Source: Embleya sp045207785 (GTDB taxonomy: Bacteria > Actinomycetota > Actinomycetes > Streptomycetales > Streptomycetaceae). From it: a DNA stretch of 64,000 nt. The stretch is from assembly GCF_045207785.1 (NCBI RefSeq), contig NZ_CP108776.1:2852001-2916000 (forward strand), in the 5' to 3' direction. This document shows, piece after piece, positions 8,160-16,952 of the stretch (position 1 is its first letter; every line of letters begins with the position of its first letter). Position numbers and translations under genes: made by a program. The notes beneath the pieces are model-generated. The model was not told the DNA's origin, ran no database searches, and worked only from the letters and a program-made list of their open reading frames with translations.

Positions 8160-8969
8160 GTGAACGTATTGGATAGCCACGACCCGTACACGGCCGCCGC
8201 CGAGGCCGCCGAAAGCCTTCAGCGGCTCACCGGTGCCGCGACGCATGACATCGCGCTCGTCATGGGCTCTGGCTGGGTGCCCGCCGCGGACATGCTGGGC
8301 GATCCGGAGCACGAGTTCCCGGTCACCGAGCTGCCCGGCTTCCCGCCGCCCGCCGTCGAGGGCCACGCCGGCACCGTGCGCTCGCTGGTCATCGGCGACC
8401 GACGCGCACTGGTGTTCCTCGGCCGCACGCACCTCTACGAGGGCCACGGCGTCGCCGCCGTCGCGCACGGTGTCCGCACCGCCGTCGCGGCCGGCTGCAA
8501 GGCCGTCGTGCTGACCAACGGCTGCGGCGGGCTGCGGCCCTCGTTCGTGCCCGGTCAGCCGGTGCTGATCAGCGACCACATCAACCTCACGGCCGCGTCG
8601 CCCATCGTCGGGGCGAACTTCGTGGACCTGACCGACCTCTACTCGCCGCGGCTACGCGCGTTGTGCCGCGAGGTCGAGCCCGACCTCGAAGAGGGCGTCT
8701 ACGTACAGTTCCCCGGCCCGCACTACGAGACCCCGGCCGAGATCGGCATGGTCCGGGCGATCGGGGGGCACCTCGTCGGCATGTCCACGACCATCGAGGC
8801 CATCGCCGCGCGCGAGGCCGGCGCCGAGATCCTGGGCATCTCCCTGGTCACCAACCTCGCCGCGGGCATGACGGGCGAGCCGCTCAACCACGAAGAGGTC
8901 CTGGCCGCCGGACGCGCGTCCGCCGAACGGATGGGCCGCCTGCTCACCGAGGTCCTGCCGCGCATCTGA
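8160..8969 (+). CDS. punA: Purine nucleoside phosphorylase
   Basis: 269 residues of the trimeric PNP family. Visible motifs are the phosphate-binding VMGSGW near residue 35, GHAGTVRSL, FLGRTHLYEGH, LTNGCGGLRPSF, VQFPGPHYETPAEIGM and a MSTTIEAIAAREAG segment near 200. It splits inosine and guanosine and their deoxy forms with phosphate into base and (deoxy)ribose-1-phosphate in the cytosol. It probably forms a unit with the downstream phosphohexomutase gene (50 bases away), which can act on sugar-1-phosphates. GTG 8160 has no ribosome-binding site. The upstream CTACGCG palindrome suggests co-regulation with other nucleoside genes here. Confidence 0.93.
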   Translation: MNVLDSHDPYTAAAEAAESLQRLTGAATHDIALVMGSGWVPAADMLGDPEHEFPVTELPGFPPPAVEGHAGTVRSLVIGDRRALVFLGRTHLYEGHGVAAVAHGVRTAVAAGCKAVVLTNGCGGLRPSFVPGQPVLISDHINLTAASPIVGANFVDLTDLYSPRLRALCREVEPDLEEGVYVQFPGPHYETPAEIGMVRAIGGHLVGMSTTIEAIAAREAGAEILGISLVTNLAAGMTGEPLNHEEVLAAGRASAERMGRLLTEVLPRI

Positions 8970-9019
8970 GCGCACCCGAGTCCGGCACAGTCATGATCAC
9001 ATCCCCTACCGAGGAGTCC

Positions 9020-10714
9020 GTGTTGAGCGACGTCATCGAGACCGCGCGCGCCTGGCTGGCCGAGGACCCGGACCCGGACACCCGGGCCGAGCTCGAAGCG
9101 CTGCTCGAAGCGGACGACCGGGAGGGCCTCGCGGACCGCTTCGCCGGGCTGCTCCAGTTCGGCACCGCGGGGTTGCGCGGCGAACTGGGCGCCGGACCGA
9201 ACCGGATGAACCGCGCGGTGGTGATCCGGGCCGCCGCCGGCCTGGCCGCGTACCTCAAGACCGCCTACGTCACCGACACGGTCGCGCCCTCCGCGACCCG
9301 TAACTCGGTCGTGATCGGTTTCGACGCGCGGCACAAGTCCGACGTGTTCGCGCGGGACACGGCGGCCGTCATGGAGGCCGCCGGGCTGCACGCGCTGGTG
9401 CTGCCCCGGCCGCTGCCGACGCCGGTGCTCGCGTACGCGATCCGGCATCTCGGCTGCGTCGCGGGCGTCATGGTGACCGCGAGCCACAACCCGCCGCGCG
9501 ACAACGGCTACAAGGTCTACCTCGGCGACGGCTCGCAGATCGTGCCGCCCGCCGACGCCGAGATCGCCGGCCACATCGCGGCCGTGCGCTCGCTCGCCGA
9601 CGTGCCGATGGCCGAGGACGGCTGGGACACGCTCGGCGAGGCGCTGGTCGACTCCTACCTCGACCGCGCGATGACGGTGGTCGACCCGGCCGGACCGCGC
9701 GACGTGCGCATCGTGCACACCGCGATGCACGGCGTGGGCACGACCGTGATGCTGGGCGCGTTCGAGCGCGCGGGCTTCGCCGATGTCCGGCCCGTGCCGG
9801 AGCAGGCGGACCCGGACCCGGACTTCCCGACCGTGGCCTTCCCGAACCCGGAGGAGCCCGGCGCGATGGACCTCGCGTTCCGCACCGCGCTCGCCGAGGA
9901 CGCCGACATCGTGATCGCCAACGACCCGGACGCCGACCGGTGCGCGGTCGCGGTGCCGGACCCGGCCGCGGCGGGCGGGTGGCGGATGCTGCGCGGCGAC
10001 GAGGTCGGTGCGCTGCTCGGGGCCGAGGTGGCCCGTCGCGGTACGACCGGCGTGCTGGCCACCACGATCGTCTCCTCCTCGCTGCTCGGCGCGATCGCGT
10101 ACGCGAACGGCGTCCCGTACGCGGAGACGCTGACCGGCTTCAAGTGGCTCGCCCGGGTGCCGCGGCTGGCGTTCGCGTTCGAGGAGGCCCTCGGTTATTG
10201 CGTGGACCCCGACGGCGTGTGCGACAAGGACGGCGTCACGGCCGCGCTGATGCTCGCCGAACTCGCGGCGGGCGCCAAGCGCGACGGCAGCACGCTGCCG
10301 GACCTGCTCGACGCGATCGCGGCGCGGTACGGCCTGTACGCGACCGACCAGTATTCGGTGCGGGTCGAGCGGCTCGAACTGATCACCCAGGCGATGGAAC
10401 GGCTGCGCGCGGACGCCCCCAAGTCCCTCGGCGGCCTCGCCGTCGCGACGTCGGAGGACCTACTGCACCCACAGGCCGGCGGCCTGCCGCCGACCGACGG
10501 CCTGCGGTACACGCTCGCCGGCGACGGCGCCGACCTGCTCGCAGGCCGCGTCGTGGTCCGCCCGTCCGGGACCGAGCCCAAGCTCAAGGCGTACCTGGAG
10601 GTCGTGGTCGACCCGAAGCGAATCACCGAGATCGGCATCGCACCCGCCCGCGCGACAACCCACCAGGCACTGGAACGACTCAAGCAGGACTTGGCCGCAA
10701 CGCTGGGCATGTAG
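9020..10714 (+). CDS. Phosphohexomutase (phosphoglucomutase/phosphomannomutase family)
   Basis: About 564 residues, the long form usual in actinobacteria. It has the phosphoserine loop VMVTASHNPPRDNGYK, metal-binding DPDADRCAVAV, a FKWLARV and FEEALGY sugar-binding stretch, and the phosphate-binding RPSGTEPKLKAY near the end. It moves phosphate between C1 and C6 (or C1 and C5 for pentoses) of sugar phosphates. Beside punA, a phosphopentomutase role linking (deoxy)ribose-1-phosphate to the 5-phosphate used by DeoC is attractive but unproven. Start: GAGG at 9011-9014 favours GTG 9020 or TTG 9023; an ATG at 8993 gives a longer form without a good ribosome-binding site. Confidence 0.9.
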   Translation: MLSDVIETARAWLAEDPDPDTRAELEALLEADDREGLADRFAGLLQFGTAGLRGELGAGPNRMNRAVVIRAAAGLAAYLKTAYVTDTVAPSATRNSVVIGFDARHKSDVFARDTAAVMEAAGLHALVLPRPLPTPVLAYAIRHLGCVAGVMVTASHNPPRDNGYKVYLGDGSQIVPPADAEIAGHIAAVRSLADVPMAEDGWDTLGEALVDSYLDRAMTVVDPAGPRDVRIVHTAMHGVGTTVMLGAFERAGFADVRPVPEQADPDPDFPTVAFPNPEEPGAMDLAFRTALAEDADIVIANDPDADRCAVAVPDPAAAGGWRMLRGDEVGALLGAEVARRGTTGVLATTIVSSSLLGAIAYANGVPYAETLTGFKWLARVPRLAFAFEEALGYCVDPDGVCDKDGVTAALMLAELAAGAKRDGSTLPDLLDAIAARYGLYATDQYSVRVERLELITQAMERLRADAPKSLGGLAVATSEDLLHPQAGGLPPTDGLRYTLAGDGADLLAGRVVVRPSGTEPKLKAYLEVVVDPKRITEIGIAPARATTHQALERLKQDLAATLGM

Positions 10715-10738
10715 CGGGCCCGCCCCAAGACGAAACAA

Positions 10739-10777
10739 AACGAGCGCGGGCCCACCAACCGGCGGCCCCCGCTCGTT
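10739..10777 (+). terminator. Terminator hairpin after phosphohexomutase gene
   Basis: AACGAGCG / CGCTCGTT arms continue into GGGCC / GGCCC across one C-C mismatch; the hairpin begins 24 bases after the stop codon. Confidence 0.65.
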
Positions 10778-10803
10778 CCGTCTTCCCCCAACCCAGCCCA
10801 ACC

Positions 10804-10954
10804 CAGCCCGGCCGGCGCTTGAGGCCACCCAGCACAGGCCACCACCAGCCCGGCCGGCGATTGAGGCCACCCCAACGCAAGCCAACCCAGCCCGTCCGGC
10901 GTTTGAGGACACCCGACGCAGGCGCCACCATCAGCCCGGCCGGCGTTTGAGGCC
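10804..10954. repeat. Four copies of a streptomycete intergenic repeat
   Basis: Four 23-base units at 10804-10826, 10846-10868, 10888-10910 and 10932-10954, of form CAGCCC-G/T-CCGGCG-N-TTGAGG. Successive starts are 42, 42 and 44 bases apart. Spacers are unlike each other apart from C/A richness. Units of this family (CCGTCCGGCGATTGAGGAC type) are scattered through Streptomyces intergenic regions; their role is not established. Confidence 0.85.
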
Positions 10955-10956
10955 TT

Positions 10957-11541
10957 CTAGACCAGGCCCAGGATCAAGGCGGCGATTCCCGACAGGGCCA
11001 TGCCGCCGATGATCTCCATCGACCAGGCGACCTCGACCGGCCCGGTGGACTTCTTCCCGAACTGCTCGCTCATCCCACGCAGATCGTCCACGACCTGATC
11101 GGCCCGGGACAGCTGCGGAAGATCGTGTTGGCTCTGCCCGTACGGATTCTCCGCCGCCGACCGCCCCTGCTGCCGCAGGGCCCGCTTGCGCTCCCGCAGC
11201 GACACCGGAATGGCCCAGATGTGAAACGACTTGTCACCGGCCCGCACCTCGATCGAGTACTCGGCCCGGACGCGCTCCAACGCGCCCCAAGGCACCACGA
11301 TCGTGCGGAACGGATTCCGGATCACCAGCCGCTCCGGCCCGACCAGCACCGCCGACCGCAACGTGAGCGCGATCACCAGGACGGCGAAGAAGATCACCAT
11401 CGCGATGGCGAGCCACTTCGTCCGGCCCTCGCCGCGGACCAGGGTGTCGATGATCATCCAGATCCCGACGGCGATCAGAAGCACCCCGACGGCCATCGCC
11501 GGCCGGGAGCGATACGTGGTGACGTCCTCGTCGCTGCTCAT
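10957..11541 (-). CDS. PH-domain membrane protein
   Basis: About 194 residues from ATG 11541 (MSSDEDVTTYRSRPA); a TTG 27 bases upstream gives a longer form. Two hydrophobic helices (about 15-35 and 44-66) are followed by a PH-like domain: VLVGPERLVIRNPFRTIVVPWGALERV. The central part is charged, and a last hydrophobic segment (MEIIGGMALSGIAALILGLV) ends at the C terminus, so three membrane helices are likely. Such proteins are common beside deoC in streptomycetes in my recollection, but no function is known. The last repeat unit ends two bases from its stop codon. Confidence 0.65.
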   Translation of the reverse strand: MSSDEDVTTYRSRPAMAVGVLLIAVGIWMIIDTLVRGEGRTKWLAIAMVIFFAVLVIALTLRSAVLVGPERLVIRNPFRTIVVPWGALERVRAEYSIEVRAGDKSFHIWAIPVSLRERKRALRQQGRSAAENPYGQSQHDLPQLSRADQVVDDLRGMSEQFGKKSTGPVEVAWSMEIIGGMALSGIAALILGLV

Positions 11542-11604
11542 GACCGGTGATTGTGCCTCACCCCACAAGCCCGCTTTGGCTCGGCCGGACCACTGGGCCG
11601 GACG

Positions 11605-11623
11605 CTACGCGAGTAGATATGCT
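11605..11623 (+). promoter_or_regulatory. deoC promoter with CTACGCG-type operator
   Basis: CTACGCGAGTAG (11605-11616) is an 11/12 palindrome touching the -10 box TATGCT (11618-11623), which is six bases before GTG 11630. The arrangement implies a leaderless mRNA repressed by the palindrome-binding protein. Confidence 0.6.
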
Positions 11624-11629
11624 CGTCTT

Positions 11630-12610
11630 GTGAGCATGCCGTCTGCATTTCCCGCCGATCCGGCCGAGGTCACCTCGTCCGAAGCGGCCCTTCGACGCTT
11701 TCTGCACGGTCTTCCTGGCGTCGACAGGGTCGGGACCGAAGCGCGGGCAGCAATGCTCGCGACCCGCTCGATCAAGAACGATGCGAAGGTCGCCGCGATC
11801 GACCTCGCCATCCGGATGATCGACCTGACCACGTTGGAGGGCGCCGATACCCCCGGCAAGGTCCGAGCGCTGTGCGCGAAGGCGCTGCACCCGGACCCGG
11901 GCGCACCGGACGCGCCCCGACCGGCCGCGATCTGCGTGTACCCCGACCTCGTCACCGAGGCCAAGCACGCGCTCGGCGACTCCGGCGTACACGTCGCGTC
12001 CGTCGCGACCGCGTTCCCGTCCGGGCGCGCCGCGCTCGACGTCAAGCTGGCCGACGTCGCCTACGCGGTGGCCGCCGGGGCCGACGAGATCGACATGGTC
12101 ATCGACCGCGGCGCGTTCCTGTCCGGCCGCTACCGGCTCGTCTACGACGAGATCGTGGCCGTCAAGGCGGCCTGCGCCCGCAGCGAAGCCGCCGGCGGTG
12201 GCAGCGCCCACCTCAAGGTGATCCTGGAGACCGGTGAACTGTCGACGTACGACAACGTTCGCCGCGCGTCGTGGCTCGCGATGCTCGCGGGTGCCGACTT
12301 CATCAAGACGTCCACGGGCAAGGTCGCGGTCAACGCGACACTGCCGGTGACGCTGGTGATGCTGCAGGCCGTCCGCGACTTCCGCGAGGCGACCGGGCGG
12401 CAGGTCGGCGTCAAGCCGGCCGGCGGGATCCGCACGACCAAGGACGCGATGAAGTACCTCGTCCTGGTCAACGAGACGGCCGGGACCGACTGGCTGGACC
12501 CGGACTGGTTCCGACTCGGCGCCTCCAGCCTGCTCAACGATCTCCTGATGCAGCGCCAGAAGCTGGCCACGGGCCGCTACTCCGGCCCCGACTACGTGAC
12601 GGTGGACTGA
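11630..12610 (+). CDS. deoC: Deoxyribose-phosphate aldolase
   Basis: 326 residues, the longer class similar in size to eukaryotic DERA. GADFIKTSTGK carries the Schiff-base lysine (Lys226), VKPAGGIRT the second active-site lysine, and ADEIDMVIDRG the acid/base region. It cleaves 2-deoxyribose-5-phosphate to glyceraldehyde-3-phosphate and acetaldehyde. The aldehyde dehydrogenase immediately downstream could oxidise the acetaldehyde. The start GTG 11630 is chosen from the -10 box six bases upstream; ATG 11636 is an in-frame alternative. First gene of a three-gene operon ended by a strong terminator. Confidence 0.93.
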   Translation: MSMPSAFPADPAEVTSSEAALRRFLHGLPGVDRVGTEARAAMLATRSIKNDAKVAAIDLAIRMIDLTTLEGADTPGKVRALCAKALHPDPGAPDAPRPAAICVYPDLVTEAKHALGDSGVHVASVATAFPSGRAALDVKLADVAYAVAAGADEIDMVIDRGAFLSGRYRLVYDEIVAVKAACARSEAAGGGSAHLKVILETGELSTYDNVRRASWLAMLAGADFIKTSTGKVAVNATLPVTLVMLQAVRDFREATGRQVGVKPAGGIRTTKDAMKYLVLVNETAGTDWLDPDWFRLGASSLLNDLLMQRQKLATGRYSGPDYVTVD

Positions 12611-12615
12611 CACCC

Positions 12616-14052
12616 ATGGGCAACCCCTTCGAGTACGGGCCCGCGCCCGAGTCGCGCGCGGTCGTCGACATCGCCCCGGCGTACGGGCTGTTCATCGACG
12701 GAAAGTTCGCCGACGCCGCGGACGGCGGCCGGCTCAAGACCGTGAACCCGGCGACCGAGGAGGTCCTCTCCGAGATCGCCGTCGGCGGCGAGGCGGACGT
12801 GGACCGTGCGGTCAAGGCCGCGCGCAAGGCGTTCAAGTCGTGGTCGGCGCTGCCGGGCGCGGAACGGGCCAAGTACCTGTTCCGCATCGCCCGACTGGTC
12901 CAGGAGCACGGGCGCGAGCTCGCGGTCCTGGAGTCGATCGACAACGGCAAGCCGATCCGCGAGTCGCGCGACGTGGACATCCCGCTGGTCGCGGCGCACT
13001 TCTTCCACTACGCGGGCTGGGCCGACAAGCTCGCGCACGCGGGCTTCGGGCCGGACCCCAGGCCGATCGGCGTGGCCGGTCAGGTCATCCCGTGGAACTT
13101 CCCGCTGCTGATGCTGGCGTGGAAGGTCGCGCCGGCCCTCGCGGGCGGCAACACGGTCGTGCTCAAGCCGGCCGAGACCACGCCGCTGACCGCGCTGCGG
13201 TTCGCCGAGATCTGCGTCGAGGCCGGGCTGCCGGACGGTGTGCTGAACATCGTCACCGGTGCCGGCGAGACCGGTCGCGCGCTGATCGCGCACCCGGACG
13301 TGGACAAGGTCGCGTTCACCGGCTCGACCGCGGTGGGCAAGGAGATCGCCCGCACGATCGCGGGCACCCGCAAGCGGGTCACCCTCGAACTCGGCGGCAA
13401 GGCCGCGAACATCGTCTACGACGACGCCGCGATCGACTCGGCCGTGGACGGGATCGTCGAGGGCATCTTCTTCAACGGCGGCCAGGTCTGCTGCGCCGGT
13501 TCGCGCCTGCTCGTGCAGGAATCCGTGGCCGACGAGCTGATGGCGAGCCTGACCCGCAGGATCAAGACCCTGCGCGTGGGCGACCCGCTGGACAAGAACA
13601 CCGACGTCGGCGCGATCAACTCGGCCGCGCAGCTGTCCCGCATCCAGGAGCTGGTCACGGCCGGCGAGACCGAGGGCGCGGAGCGCTGGTCCCTGGCCGG
13701 CGAGCTGCCGAGCAAGGGCTTCTGGTTCCCGCCGACCGTGTTCACGGGCGTCACCCAGGCGCACCGGATCGCGCGCGACGAGATCTTCGGCCCGGTGCTG
13801 ACCGTGCAGACCTTCCGTACCCCGGACGAGGCGGTCGAGAAGGCCAACAACACCGCGTACGGCCTGTCCGCCGGGGTGTGGACGGAAAAGGGCGCCAAGG
13901 CCCTGTGGACCGCGCAGCGGCTGCGGGCCGGCGTCGTGTGGACCAACACGTTCAACAAGTTCGACCCCTCCTCGCCGTTCGGCGGGTTCAAGGAGTCGGG
14001 CTTCGGCCGCGAGGGTGGCCGCCACGGGCTGGAGGCCTACCTCGATGTCTGA
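12616..14052 (+). CDS. Aldehyde dehydrogenase (deoC operon)
   Basis: 478 residues, full length for the ALDH superfamily. Landmarks: IPWNFPLLMLAWKVAPALA (substrate/NAD pocket), FTGSTAVGKEIA (NAD fold), VTLELGGKAANIV with the general-base glutamate, FFNGGQVCCAGSR with the catalytic cysteine, EIFGPVL, and PFGGFKESGFGREGG at the end. It oxidises an aldehyde to the acid with NAD(P)+. Five bases separate it from deoC, so acetaldehyde from deoxyribose-5-phosphate is the likely substrate; that is inference from context. Its last eight bases overlap the next gene. Confidence 0.92.
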   Translation: MGNPFEYGPAPESRAVVDIAPAYGLFIDGKFADAADGGRLKTVNPATEEVLSEIAVGGEADVDRAVKAARKAFKSWSALPGAERAKYLFRIARLVQEHGRELAVLESIDNGKPIRESRDVDIPLVAAHFFHYAGWADKLAHAGFGPDPRPIGVAGQVIPWNFPLLMLAWKVAPALAGGNTVVLKPAETTPLTALRFAEICVEAGLPDGVLNIVTGAGETGRALIAHPDVDKVAFTGSTAVGKEIARTIAGTRKRVTLELGGKAANIVYDDAAIDSAVDGIVEGIFFNGGQVCCAGSRLLVQESVADELMASLTRRIKTLRVGDPLDKNTDVGAINSAAQLSRIQELVTAGETEGAERWSLAGELPSKGFWFPPTVFTGVTQAHRIARDEIFGPVLTVQTFRTPDEAVEKANNTAYGLSAGVWTEKGAKALWTAQRLRAGVVWTNTFNKFDPSSPFGGFKESGFGREGGRHGLEAYLDV

Positions 14053-14923
14053 GCGCCTTGAGGTGTTGAAGACCTACAAGCTGTACATCGGGGGCAAGTT
14101 CCCCCGGTCCGAGAGCGGGCGGGTGTACGCGGTGACCGACAGCAAGGGCCGGACGCTGGCAAACGCTCCGCGCGGGAGCCGCAAGGACGCCCGCGACGCG
14201 GTCGTCGCGGCGCGCAAGGCGTTCCCGGGCTGGTCGGGCGCCACCGCGTTCAACCGCGGCCAGGTCCTGTACCGGATCGCCGAGATGCTGGAGGGCCGCC
14301 GCGAGCAGTTCGCGGCCGAGGTCGCCGCGGCCGAGGGGATCAGCCGGCCCAAGGCGCTCGCGTCGGTGGACGCGGCCGTGGACCGCTGGGTCTGGTACGC
14401 CGGGTGGACCGACAAGCTCGCGCAGGTCGCGGGCGGGGCCAACCCGGTCGCGGGCCCGTTCGCCAACTGGTCGACGCCCGAGCCGACCGGCGTGGTCGCG
14501 GTGATCGCCTCGCAGCGCTCGTCGCTGCTCGGCCTGACCAGCGCGGTCGCGCCGGTGATCGCCACCGGCAACACCGCCGTGGTGCTCGCGGCCGGCGTGT
14601 CGGCGCTGCCGGCGCTGTCCTTCGCCGAGGTGCTCGCGGTGTCCGATCTGCCGGGCGGGGTGCTCAACATCCTGACCGGCAACGCGGCCGAGATCGCCCC
14701 GACGCTCGCCTCGCACCAGGACGTCAACGCGATCGACCTGACCGGCGTCGCGCCGGACGCGGGCGTCGCGTCGGCGCGCGACCTGGAGATCGCGGCGGCG
14801 GACAACCTCAAGCGCGTCCTGCGCCCCGAGGCCAAGGAGCCGGACTGGTCGGCGGACCCGGGGACGGGTCGGATGCTGGCCTTCACCGAGATCCGCACGG
14901 TCTGGCACCCGACCGGGTACTGA
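14045..14923 (+). CDS. Truncated aldehyde dehydrogenase-like protein, probable pseudoenzyme
   Basis: 292 residues, about 60 percent of an ALDH. The N-terminal half is alignable by eye with the gene before it: YKLYIGGKFPRSESGR, a GNTAVVLAAG stretch in place of GNTVVLKPAE, and GGVLNILTGNAAEI. The PWNFP motif is replaced (ASQRSSLLG), the ELGG glutamate is absent, and there is no G-Q-x-C catalytic cysteine. The protein ends cleanly after EIRTVWHPTGY with no broken ALDH remnant after the stop. Overlap of the start with the preceding stop shows coupling. A structural or regulatory partner of the active dehydrogenase is possible. Confidence 0.8.
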   Translation: MSERLEVLKTYKLYIGGKFPRSESGRVYAVTDSKGRTLANAPRGSRKDARDAVVAARKAFPGWSGATAFNRGQVLYRIAEMLEGRREQFAAEVAAAEGISRPKALASVDAAVDRWVWYAGWTDKLAQVAGGANPVAGPFANWSTPEPTGVVAVIASQRSSLLGLTSAVAPVIATGNTAVVLAAGVSALPALSFAEVLAVSDLPGGVLNILTGNAAEIAPTLASHQDVNAIDLTGVAPDAGVASARDLEIAAADNLKRVLRPEAKEPDWSADPGTGRMLAFTEIRTVWHPTGY

Positions 14924-14946
14924 TCGCGCGAAGCGCTCGCTGCGGA

Positions 14947-14984
14947 CCGGCGGCCCGTCACCCCCGTGGGTGATGGGCCGCCGG
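14947..14984 (+). terminator. Strong terminator of the deoC-ALDH operon
   Basis: 17-base stem (one G-U pair) with loop CCGT, starting 24 bases after the stop; CCGTTT follows three bases later. Confidence 0.85.
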
Positions 14985-15464
14985 CCGTTTCCGCGCGGCG
15001 GAGCTGATCGACCGGGATATCCCGGCGGACGCCCCGGACGACTCGGCGGCCGTCCCGGGGGGCGTCGCGGCCCCCACTGCGCATGCCGCTCCCGTGCGGT
15101 CAGCCCGTACAGGTGGACACCCCAAAGCGGCGGTCGAGGTGGGCGAAGGCGGCGAGGATGACCCCGCCGGTGGTGAACCCGGTGGTGCACGCGCGTGGCA
15201 TGGCGAACTCTCTGTCCGGACGAAGACCGGGCGAACTACGTCGCGACGGCCTCGAAGCCGCCGGGGTTCGGGGCGGGCGAGGCAACGGCCGCGGTTCGCG
15301 GGTACTTCGGGTGGCCGTCGGGTCGGGCCGGTCGGTGACCGGCACTCGTGGAACAACGGCCCGGTCCCACTGTGCCCGCACTCGGCGCCCAAGGGTCCTG
15401 TCAATCCCACGAAGGAAGGAACGCCGTTGGGCCGATCGGCCGCAATCGGGCGCGCGCCCGCCCG
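14985..15464. other. 480-base stretch without a recognisable gene
   Basis: Several short frames are open on both strands, as expected at this GC content, but none has a start with ribosome-binding site, a conserved motif or a consistent codon bias. No repeat or RNA fold stands out. It separates the deoC operon from the 3' end of the minus-strand WXG cassette. Confidence 0.4.
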
Positions 15465-16169
15465 TCAGTCGAACACGTCCGCGATCCGACTGCGCCGCGC
15501 CTCCCTCGGCGCGTCGACCGGCGGCCCGCCGTCGAGCGCGCCTGCGACCCGGCCCGCGACGGCGGGTGGGGCGAACGACACCGACGCGCAGATGGCGGCC
15601 ATCATCTCGACGTAGTCCGGCCAGGTGTCCAAGTCCTGGGTGGACAGCGTGAAGACGGCCATCCGGGACTGCCCCGGAAACGGGAAGAAGGCTCGGACGT
15701 ACCGGGTCGTGACACCGAAGTCCTCGTCGGCACCCACGAGTTCACCGGGAACGCGCGGCGTCGAGTCCTCCACCACGACGGGTATGCGACCCAGCGCCGA
15801 GGGCGCGACCGCGATGTCGCGGTCGAACGAGGGCGGGCCCAGCTCGCGCACGACGCGGTCGGCGAACGGGACTCCGGGCTTGGGTTCGAAGTACTTCACG
15901 GTCACCACCAGCATCGCCGAGGTGAGCGCACCGTCGTCCTTGCGCGCGAGACAGGTGGACAGGTGGACCACGCCTTCGTGGTTGAGCCCGTCCAGGAACG
16001 CGTCGTTGGTGAGCGCGCACTGGATCCGCTGCTCGGGCGTCGCCTCGGGCCAGAAATCCTGAAGCATCAGCACCAGTTCGGTCGCACGCTCGATCGGATC
16101 GCGATCCATCGGCAGGACCTCGAAGCCGTCCGGCAGCACGAACCACGGTGCGACCTCGTCGGTGTTCAC
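15465..16169 (-). CDS. Hypothetical protein, PsbP/Mog1-like layout (WXG cassette gene 4)
   Basis: 234 residues. After an opening TDEVAPWFVLPDGFEVLP it has alternating strands and helices, then FFPFPGQSRMAVFTLSTQDL and WPDYVEMMAAICASVSF. That ending, a strand followed by a helix and a final Ser-x-Phe strand, is what is seen in Mog1/PsbP/DUF1795-type folds, including LpqN-like proteins near ESX systems. This is a pattern judgement, not a search result. No signal peptide. GTG 16169 overlaps the preceding stop (GTGA), and GAGAGG lies eight bases upstream, so it is coupled to the membrane protein gene. It is the last gene of the cassette. Confidence 0.6.
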   Translation of the reverse strand: MNTDEVAPWFVLPDGFEVLPMDRDPIERATELVLMLQDFWPEATPEQRIQCALTNDAFLDGLNHEGVVHLSTCLARKDDGALTSAMLVVTVKYFEPKPGVPFADRVVRELGPPSFDRDIAVAPSALGRIPVVVEDSTPRVPGELVGADEDFGVTTRYVRAFFPFPGQSRMAVFTLSTQDLDTWPDYVEMMAAICASVSFAPPAVAGRVAGALDGGPPVDAPREARRSRIADVFD

Positions 16170-16939
16170 CTTCCGCGCCTCTCGTGTGTCCCGGAGTCCG
16201 GCGTCCCGGAGTCCCGTCTCCCGGCCTCCGGTGCCCCGAGCCGAGTCACCTCGGCCTCCGCCATCGCCGCCACCACCTCGCGGTACGCGGCGACCACGCC
16301 GCCCACCGCGTCTTCGAAGGCCGTTCGCACGCGCAGTCGGCCCCACGTACACAGGCCCACGACGCAACCGCCGACGGCGATCGCCGCGCCCGTGCCTCGC
16401 ACGAGGTCGGGGCGTTCGCCGACGATCCCGGCGACCAGTCCCATCAGCCCGATGGCCACCGGGCCGACCGCCGCCAGTGCCAACGGCACGTTCCACCACC
16501 GGTATCCGCGCGCGATCCGGTCGGCTTCGCGTCGCGCCCACCCGACGGTCACCGGATCGAGCACGTCGAAGCCGGTCCGGCCCGCGACCTCGGTCGCCTT
16601 CGCGATCGCGACCGGATGGGCTCGCAGCACTCCGTACGTCGGCCCCCCGGCGTACCGTCCGAGGCCGTCGGCCCACGCCGGCCCTTCCCGCCGGAACAGC
16701 GTCTTCAGGGTTTCGGAGGGCACGAAGCCGTAGCCGAGCGCGACGTCGCGCTGCCACTTGATCGTCACCCCGGGGTGATCGACGTCCCACAGCCGCACGC
16801 TGTCACCGGCTCCGGTGAGCAGATTCCGGACGGCGTACGCGCGCTGTCGCGCGTCGGGCCGGCGGCGCCGCGACCACCACAGCAGGCCGTACGGCGTGAG
16901 CACGGCCGCGAGCACGAGCAGCCACCAGGGCCCGCTCAC
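16166..16939 (-). CDS. Membrane protein of WXG cassette (gene 3)
   Basis: 257 residues. An N-terminal helix (WWLLVLAAVLTPYGLLWW, about 5-22) is followed by a ~120-residue soluble domain with LWDVDHPGVTIKWQRDVALGYGF and GPTYGVLRAHPVAIA. Two further helices at roughly 145-165 and 180-198 follow, then a charged C-terminal tail. I do not recognise the family. GTG start with GAGGCG upstream; 13 bases after the large effector-like gene and overlapping the next gene by four bases. It could be a membrane receptor or immunity-type component for the cassette, which is inference from position only. Confidence 0.6.
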   Translation of the reverse strand: MSGPWWLLVLAAVLTPYGLLWWSRRRRPDARQRAYAVRNLLTGAGDSVRLWDVDHPGVTIKWQRDVALGYGFVPSETLKTLFRREGPAWADGLGRYAGGPTYGVLRAHPVAIAKATEVAGRTGFDVLDPVTVGWARREADRIARGYRWWNVPLALAAVGPVAIGLMGLVAGIVGERPDLVRGTGAAIAVGGCVVGLCTWGRLRVRTAFEDAVGGVVAAYREVVAAMAEAEVTRLGAPEAGRRDSGTPDSGTHERRGR

Positions 16940-16952
16940 GCTCGCGCCTCGA

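Noticed and set aside
8654..8665. CTACGCGCGTTG inside the punA coding sequence
   Set aside because: It encodes conserved codons within the gene and is far from any promoter; treated as chance.
14985..15464. Short minus-strand frame ending in a Gly-Val-Ser-Thr-Cys-Thr-Gly segment at about 15100
   Set aside because: The upstream part is Arg/Pro-rich shadow sequence without a start signal; not a credible gene.
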